Below are positions 5,876-10,140 of a stretch of DNA of 10,140 nucleotides, piece after piece (position 1 is the first letter of the stretch; each line of letters starts with the position of its first letter). Both the position numbers and the translations under genes were made by a program. Below the pieces are notes generated by a model that saw nothing but the letters and a program-made list of their open reading frames with translations, was not told where the DNA came from and searched no databases. This DNA is from Deltaproteobacteria bacterium UBA6601 (GTDB taxonomy: Bacteria > Myxococcota_A > UBA796 > UBA9615), in assembly GCA_002433485.1 (NCBI GenBank), contig DJIF01000082.1:1-10140 (forward strand). The letters are read 5' to 3'.

Positions 5876-7802
5876 GGACGAACCAACGGACCACCTGATC
5901 GCGATCGAAACGAACCGTGACCGGGCGACCATAAGGACCAAAGGAACCGTGCTGAGTCTGGTCGAGCTGAACCAATAAGGCCCGTGCCTCGTCACGACTC
6001 AAAGGATCGCCGGCACGAACCGCACAGTGACAGGCCAGCATTGCGCTCAGTTGATAACGGACAAAGTCTAATCTGGAACTCTCCGCACCAGCAACCAGCT
6101 GGTCGGCCATGTCACCGACAGCCTGGCGAACCCTGCCCGCACCTAGCCCAGCAGGCACCCCGTGCAGAGCGACTGTATCGCTACCAAAAACGCTCAGCTC
6201 AATACCCATCCCCAGGAGCGCTTCCTGCGCGTCGCTCAAGGCAAGCACACGGGAAGCGTCCAGTTCCAGCAGTTCGGGCATTAAAAGACGCTGCGTCCTT
6301 GCCTCCTGCCCGGCTTGATGGGAGCGAAAGCGCTCAAAGAGCACGCATTCATGAGCCGCATGCTGGTCAACGACTACCAACTCGTCACCCGCAGCACAGA
6401 GCAAGAAGCTGCGCGCAAAAGCTCCGATGTACTCCAGATCTGCATATGCGGGGAGCGACTCAAGCCCACCGCGCTGATGCACGGCTGCAAAGCGAGCAAG
6501 CGACAAGAGACTCCCAGAACACCCCCTACCACTGGCGGACTGCCCAGCGGCGATCGGCAGCGCATAGGTCGAGTCTGGCACTGTCGACTTGGCAGGGGCC
6601 ACGGTCACAGTAGCCTGATCAGAAGCTGCAGCGGCCCCCAACACTGCAGGGGCACGGTCCATGGCTCTTCCGGCCAGGTTGCCCAGTTGACCGTAGACCG
6701 GCCGCTCCTCTCGCGCGCTCCGCGCTAACCGCAACTCTTCGGCCTGAACCGTCGCCGAAACGACCTCCGGCGGCTGCCCCATAGTTGGCGACGGGCTCGT
6801 ACCACTTAGACGCAGCAGGGCATCATCGAGGACCCTGCTGACAAACCGCCACACCTTCCTACCAGTACGAAAACGGACCTCGGCCTTGGTCGGGTGAACG
6901 TTATGATCAACTTCATCCAGGGGCACATCAAGAAAGAACACCACGGTCGGATAACGGCCTCTGGGAACAACTCCCCTATAGGCAGAGAGAACCGCTCCGA
7001 CAAAGGTTCGATCCCGAACCGGCCGGCCATTCACGTACAGAAAGAGCCCCGAATTATTGGACCGATGCAGGCTCGGGTCGGAGAGCATCCCTTCTGCCCG
7101 CCAGCCATCGTCCTCAGCGTGAAAATCATGCAGCTGAGAGGTGGCACGCTTACCAAGCAGACGCCGGACCCGCTCCCCCAGTCCGCCTGCAACAGGAGCG
7201 TCCACCAGCGCTCGACCGCCGCTGCGCAGGCTGAAACCTACCCCCGGATGGGCCATCGCGATTCGGGTCACCACATCAACCACATGACCCATCTCGGTGC
7301 GGGGTTGGCGCAGAAACTTCAGCCGCACCGGGACATTGAAAAACAGCCGCCGGACAACGACCTCGGTGCCGCCAGCGTTGGGTGCATCCTCAACTTCCCG
7401 GATCACCCCGCCATCCACAACCAATCGAGAACCACGCTCCTGACCGCAAAGACCGGTGGTCAACTCGAAGCGGCTGACCTCAGCTATCGACGGGATCGCT
7501 TCACCCCTGAAGCCAAGCGAGCGCAGCGCAAATAGATCTTCATCACTGGACAGCTTCGAAGTGGCGTGCCGCTCGAGACAGAGCAAAGCATCGTCCCGAC
7601 TCATCCCAACCCCATCATCGCGCACCCGGATCAGAGCCCTGCCCCCACCATCGACCTCCACCTCTACCCTTGTGGCTCCCGCATCAAGGGCGTTTTCAAC
7701 CAGCTCCTTCACTACCGAAGCAGGCCGCTCGATCACCTCACCCGCAGCAATCTTGTTGACCAGAGAGTCAGGGAGGACCCGAATGCGACGGGCCTCGCTC
7801 AC
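5868..7802 (-). CDS. mutL: DNA mismatch repair protein MutL, endonuclease type
   Basis: MutL links mismatch recognition by MutS to strand removal. It is 644 aa. The N-terminal GHKL ATPase has ELVENALDAGA (33-43, catalytic Glu33 and Mg-binding Asn37), DDGVGM (62-67), RHATSK (78-83) and GFRGEA (97-102). NGRPVRD and HNVHPTKAEVRF mark the transducer domain. A linker of roughly 100 residues, rich in Ala, Ser and Pro, leads to a C-terminal dimerisation domain. That domain carries DQHAAHECVLFE (479-490), an exact match to the DQHA-x2-E-x4-E endonuclease motif, plus ACHCAVRAG (590-598). Near the end the usual CPHGRP is replaced by GPYGRP (622-627). The start is GTG at 7802, overlapping the pgi stop by 4 bases (GTGA), which suggests translational coupling. 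MutL of the nicking type normally occurs where MutH is absent. Confidence 0.98.
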   Translation of the reverse strand: MSEARRIRVLPDSLVNKIAAGEVIERPASVVKELVENALDAGATRVEVEVDGGGRALIRVRDDGVGMSRDDALLCLERHATSKLSSDEDLFALRSLGFRGEAIPSIAEVSRFELTTGLCGQERGSRLVVDGGVIREVEDAPNAGGTEVVVRRLFFNVPVRLKFLRQPRTEMGHVVDVVTRIAMAHPGVGFSLRSGGRALVDAPVAGGLGERVRRLLGKRATSQLHDFHAEDDGWRAEGMLSDPSLHRSNNSGLFLYVNGRPVRDRTFVGAVLSAYRGVVPRGRYPTVVFFLDVPLDEVDHNVHPTKAEVRFRTGRKVWRFVSRVLDDALLRLSGTSPSPTMGQPPEVVSATVQAEELRLARSAREERPVYGQLGNLAGRAMDRAPAVLGAAAASDQATVTVAPAKSTVPDSTYALPIAAGQSASGRGCSGSLLSLARFAAVHQRGGLESLPAYADLEYIGAFARSFLLCAAGDELVVVDQHAAHECVLFERFRSHQAGQEARTQRLLMPELLELDASRVLALSDAQEALLGMGIELSVFGSDTVALHGVPAGLGAGRVRQAVGDMADQLVAGAESSRLDFVRYQLSAMLACHCAVRAGDPLSRDEARALLVQLDQTQHGSFGPYGRPVTVRFDRDQVVRWFVRD

Positions 7803-9157
7803 TTGCGATCCAAAGCTAGCAGCGCCAAAGCACGCTGCGCGTCGTCCCTGCAGTCCTCGCGACCCAGCATCCCTGCGGTAAATCGCTTGGCATCTTCAAC
7901 CGCCGGTTGTGAGAACGGGTCAATGCCCTCAAGGAGTCCTACCAGCGCGACAACAGTCTCCCAAAACACGATGAGTGCTCCTACCGAGGCCTCCGTCAGG
8001 TTCTCAACGTGCAATCCCAAGACCGGAGCGCCAGTATCCACGAGGGTCGCCATCATGCCGCGTCTGGAGGCCTCCTGCAGGGCACTTAGGCTCTGGTCTC
8101 CCAGCCATGCGCCGGGCAGCTTGTCGATGGCTCCAAGGGTCAGCGCTGCAGCCTCCGCATCATCGCCGGCGCTGAGCACGGTAAACAGCTCGCGCCGTGG
8201 CCCGTCCCGCCAAAGCTGCAACTGACTGTGTTGATCCGCAGCTCCACGTGCCACCAGAGCGGTCCAGCCGCGGCGGCGCCCCTGCTCCCCCACCTTGCCC
8301 AGAGACTCAGCAACTAGCTGGCGAAACCACATACCCAGCGCCTGAAGTCGGTCGCAGTAGCTAAGCCACACAGTATTAGTCAGTTGATCCCGCCACAGAT
8401 GATGCAGAGCAGCCACCCGCCAGGCAAGATTGTCCTCATAGGCTTCATGCAGGGCCTGTTGGCGCTGCTCCGCAGCACCACGTAACAGCTCATCACAATC
8501 CAGACCGAGGAAAGCTGCTGGCAGCAACCCCACTGCGGTAAGCACCGAAAAGCGACCACCAACACCCCCGGGGATAGGAAGCGCAGCAAGCGCCTCCTGC
8601 GAAGCAAAGGTTCGCAGCGAACCACTGTCAGCATCGGTTATGGCGACCACCCTTTGCTTCCAGGCATCCCCATGCACCTCGCGAAGCCAAGGAATAAAGA
8701 CCCGCAACAGAGCCAGGCTCTCCGCGGTAGCTCCCGACTTGGACACCACGGCCAGCGCGGTGTCCTGGGGATCAAGGCCCGCCATACAGCGGCGAACAGA
8801 ATCGGGATCCACCGAATCGAGCACCTCAAGCCGCCGTCCCGCAGCAATACGACCGGGCAGTGCATCACGAAGCGCTACGGCACCCAAAGCAGAGCCACCA
8901 ATACCAAGCACCAACAGGCAGCTCGCATGAGACGCGAGCTGCTCAGCCACTCGCTTACACTCCGTCAGAGCCCAGGCGTCGGGATCTAGTTCCAGGAAAC
9001 CAGCACCCCTCGGCAACCCCATCAAGCGGCACATCGCCGCGCCCAGGTCCTGGCTGCAGGCCGAAAGCGCTTCATCAGTCACCCGATCACCGTCCACGGC
9101 CAGCCGAAGATCAAGCTGAAACAGCGGGTCAATGGGGCAGGTCAATGTCGTATCCAA
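7799..9157 (-). CDS. pgi: Glucose-6-phosphate isomerase, short form
   Basis: Interconverts glucose 6-phosphate and fructose 6-phosphate in glycolysis and gluconeogenesis. The protein is 452 aa, the short form as in Bacillus rather than the roughly 550-aa enteric form. Two SIS sugar-phosphate domains are visible: LGIGGSALG (84-92), SKSGATAES (139-147), GGRFSVLTAVGLLP (200-213), AESLGK (283-288) with the catalytic Glu, DQHSQLQ (308-314) with the catalytic His310, and QPAVEDAK (417-424) with the catalytic Lys424. The start is TTG at 9155-9157, supported by AGGAG 6 bases upstream and by the absence of an in-frame ATG nearby. It is the first gene after the operon promoter and is divergent from the exported-protein gene at 9329. 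All key residues appear intact. Confidence 0.95.
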   Translation of the reverse strand: MDTTLTCPIDPLFQLDLRLAVDGDRVTDEALSACSQDLGAAMCRLMGLPRGAGFLELDPDAWALTECKRVAEQLASHASCLLVLGIGGSALGAVALRDALPGRIAAGRRLEVLDSVDPDSVRRCMAGLDPQDTALAVVSKSGATAESLALLRVFIPWLREVHGDAWKQRVVAITDADSGSLRTFASQEALAALPIPGGVGGRFSVLTAVGLLPAAFLGLDCDELLRGAAEQRQQALHEAYEDNLAWRVAALHHLWRDQLTNTVWLSYCDRLQALGMWFRQLVAESLGKVGEQGRRRGWTALVARGAADQHSQLQLWRDGPRRELFTVLSAGDDAEAAALTLGAIDKLPGAWLGDQSLSALQEASRRGMMATLVDTGAPVLGLHVENLTEASVGALIVFWETVVALVGLLEGIDPFSQPAVEDAKRFTAGMLGREDCRDDAQRALALLALDRK

Positions 9158-9328
9158 GGCGAACTCCTATCGCACGGTTCTGGAGGCAAACCGCGCGGAT
9201 TATAGGGGGGTGCGCTGCGAAGAGAAGAGGGGCAGGAAAACAGCCGGCGGCAGCCCTCGAAACCAGGTACTGCTATCGTAGCTCCGCAACATGCCACCCT
9301 GGTGGTGGCGCTGCACTCATCAACCGGA
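9158..9328. other. Divergent intergenic region between pgi and the exported-protein gene
   Basis: This 171-bp region holds the pgi promoter on the minus strand. On the plus strand the only promoter-like element I see is TGCTATCGT at 9271-9279, an extended -10 candidate without a recognisable -35. I see no terminator and no long repeat. Confidence 0.5.
9199..9227 (-). promoter_or_regulatory. Probable promoter for the pgi-mutL-miaA-accA-aroA-cmk run
   Basis: On the minus strand there is a perfect -10 TATAAT at 9199-9204. The -35 region is poor; the best fit is TTCTCT at a 16-bp spacing. The -10 is followed directly by CCGCGCGG (9191-9198), a GC-only palindrome at the discriminator. The predicted start is near 9192, giving a leader of about 35 nt that contains the AGGAG of pgi. 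The weak -35 suggests activator dependence or a modest promoter. Confidence 0.55.
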
Positions 9329-10140
9329 ATGCTGAGCTTGCGAAACCCATTGCTTATCGCCGCCCTCCTGTGCAGCCTACTGCAGCTTCCGGCTGCAGCC
9401 AGCGGTGAAGAGCAGGAAGCCCGCAGGATCCGCCTGACCGATGGTCGCCAGTACGACGCCATCGTGCTTGAGTCCACCGCATCGGGAATGCTGCTACAGG
9501 TCCCTCAGGGACGCACCCTGGTGCCTTATGCGTCGCTAGCAGAGATTTCGGCCATCAGTACCCAGGAAGTCCTCGAGCAACCCGCCCTCAAGCTGGCAAT
9601 AGCGCCCTTTATGGCATCTACGCAACGCGTCGCCAGCCTCGGGGAGGAGCTCAACTCCTGGCTCGACGATGCGGCGCGCAGCTTGCCCTCGACCCGGGTG
9701 ACGGCAACCAGTTCCTGGGGCGCCCGCGCGGCACCGGAGCTGACAGCATGCGGGGAAGACTTCAGCTGCCTGCGAGATCTCGCCCGGGACAGTGGCCACA
9801 GCTATCTACTGGTAAGCAGACTCAAAGAAACCGGCGCTGGCAACTTCACCGTTGAGACCACCGGAATCATTGCCGCCAGCGGAGCGACCAGCGGCGCGGC
9901 AAGCCACAGCTTTAAGACCGGGGCGGCCGCTGACGCCAAGGCCCTTGGCGCCGCTCTGCTGAGCGGTATCTATGAAGCCCTTGGCTTCGAGCCGAGCGTC
10001 GACACCGAGGCCCTCGTCGCCCAAATGTTCGCCCAACGAAAGGTACCCTCCCCGGCAGCCTCACCAAAGTCAGAACCGATAGCTGCTGAAGCACTGCCGG
10101 TAGCTCAAGCGGAGCTGGAACCCCCGGCCAACGAGCAAGC
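9329..10140 (+). CDS. Exported protein of unknown function, TolB-like middle region (3' end cut by window edge)
   Basis: I do not recognise a named family. The 270 codons present begin with a Sec signal peptide: Arg5, a hydrophobic stretch at about 7-20 and a likely cleavage after PAAA (24). The only Cys in the signal is not in a lipobox, so it is not a lipoprotein. Residues 34-75 look like a small beta-rich unit (LTDG, GMLLQVPQG, VPYASL). Residues 86-225 begin LKLAIAPF and contain C141-x5-C147, then LRDLARDSGHSYLLVSRL. This resembles the N-terminal TolB or CsgG-like fold found in many deltaproteobacterial envelope proteins; that is an impression, not a match. From about 239 the chain is Pro/Ala/Glu-rich, like a periplasmic linker. 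The ATG at 9329 suits the signal peptide; GTG at 9302 or 9305 is possible. No good Shine-Dalgarno precedes any of them. Confidence 0.8.
   Translation, partial: MLSLRNPLLIAALLCSLLQLPAAASGEEQEARRIRLTDGRQYDAIVLESTASGMLLQVPQGRTLVPYASLAEISAISTQEVLEQPALKLAIAPFMASTQRVASLGEELNSWLDDAARSLPSTRVTATSSWGARAAPELTACGEDFSCLRDLARDSGHSYLLVSRLKETGAGNFTVETTGIIAASGATSGAASHSFKTGAAADAKALGAALLSGIYEALGFEPSVDTEALVAQMFAQRKVPSPAASPKSEPIAAEALPVAQAELEPPANEQ

Noticed and set aside
4868..5920. 350-codon plus-strand frame opposite miaA
   Set aside because: Fully covered by miaA and the accA start. The composition is typical of an antisense shadow and there is no motif.
5876..5995. Longer miaA start at 5995
   Set aside because: The additional 40 residues lie within the mutL C-terminal coding region and precede the normal MiaA N-terminus. 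The GTG at 5875 gives the family length.
9142..9477. 111-codon minus-strand frame covering the pgi upstream region
   Set aside because: It overlaps the pgi start, the pgi promoter and the signal peptide region of the divergent gene. No motif or ribosome binding site supports it.

Overview
The window looks like chromosomal core-genome DNA from a GC-rich Gram-negative bacterium. Three things suggest a proteobacterium in the broad sense, possibly a deltaproteobacterial-type lineage (Desulfobacterota, Myxococcota or relatives): a six-domain ribosomal protein S1, a separate accA gene, and a secreted protein with a C-x5-C, TolB-like middle part. The MutL carries the endonuclease motif that enteric MutL lacks, and the AroA is class II, so this is not a typical gammaproteobacterium. 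The taxonomic assignment is inference from protein character only.

Nearly everything lies on the minus strand. Reading leftward from about 9.2 kb, a promoter with a perfect TATAAT precedes a tightly packed run: pgi, mutL, miaA, accA, aroA, cmk. Neighbouring genes overlap by 4 to 11 bases or are separated by 20 bases, so they are probably one transcript with translational coupling. Only accA begins with ATG; pgi begins with TTG and the other four with GTG. After cmk there is a 156-base gap with its own sigma70-type promoter and a structured leader, and then rpsA, which runs off the left edge of the window with its last codons missing.

On the plus strand, divergent from pgi, one gene starts near 9329 and runs off the right edge. 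It encodes an exported protein of unknown function.

The operon mixes glycolysis (Pgi), mismatch repair (MutL), tRNA modification (MiaA), fatty-acid synthesis (AccA), aromatic amino-acid synthesis (AroA), pyrimidine nucleotide supply (Cmk) and translation (S1). The shared theme is growth-linked housekeeping. Both promoters are followed by very GC-rich, palindromic bases at the discriminator position, which would suit growth-rate or stringent control. No mobile element, CRISPR array, tRNA or phage gene was seen. I see no clearly new system. The points most worth checking are the rpsA control region, the altered C-terminal metal-site motif of MutL, and the unassigned exported protein.
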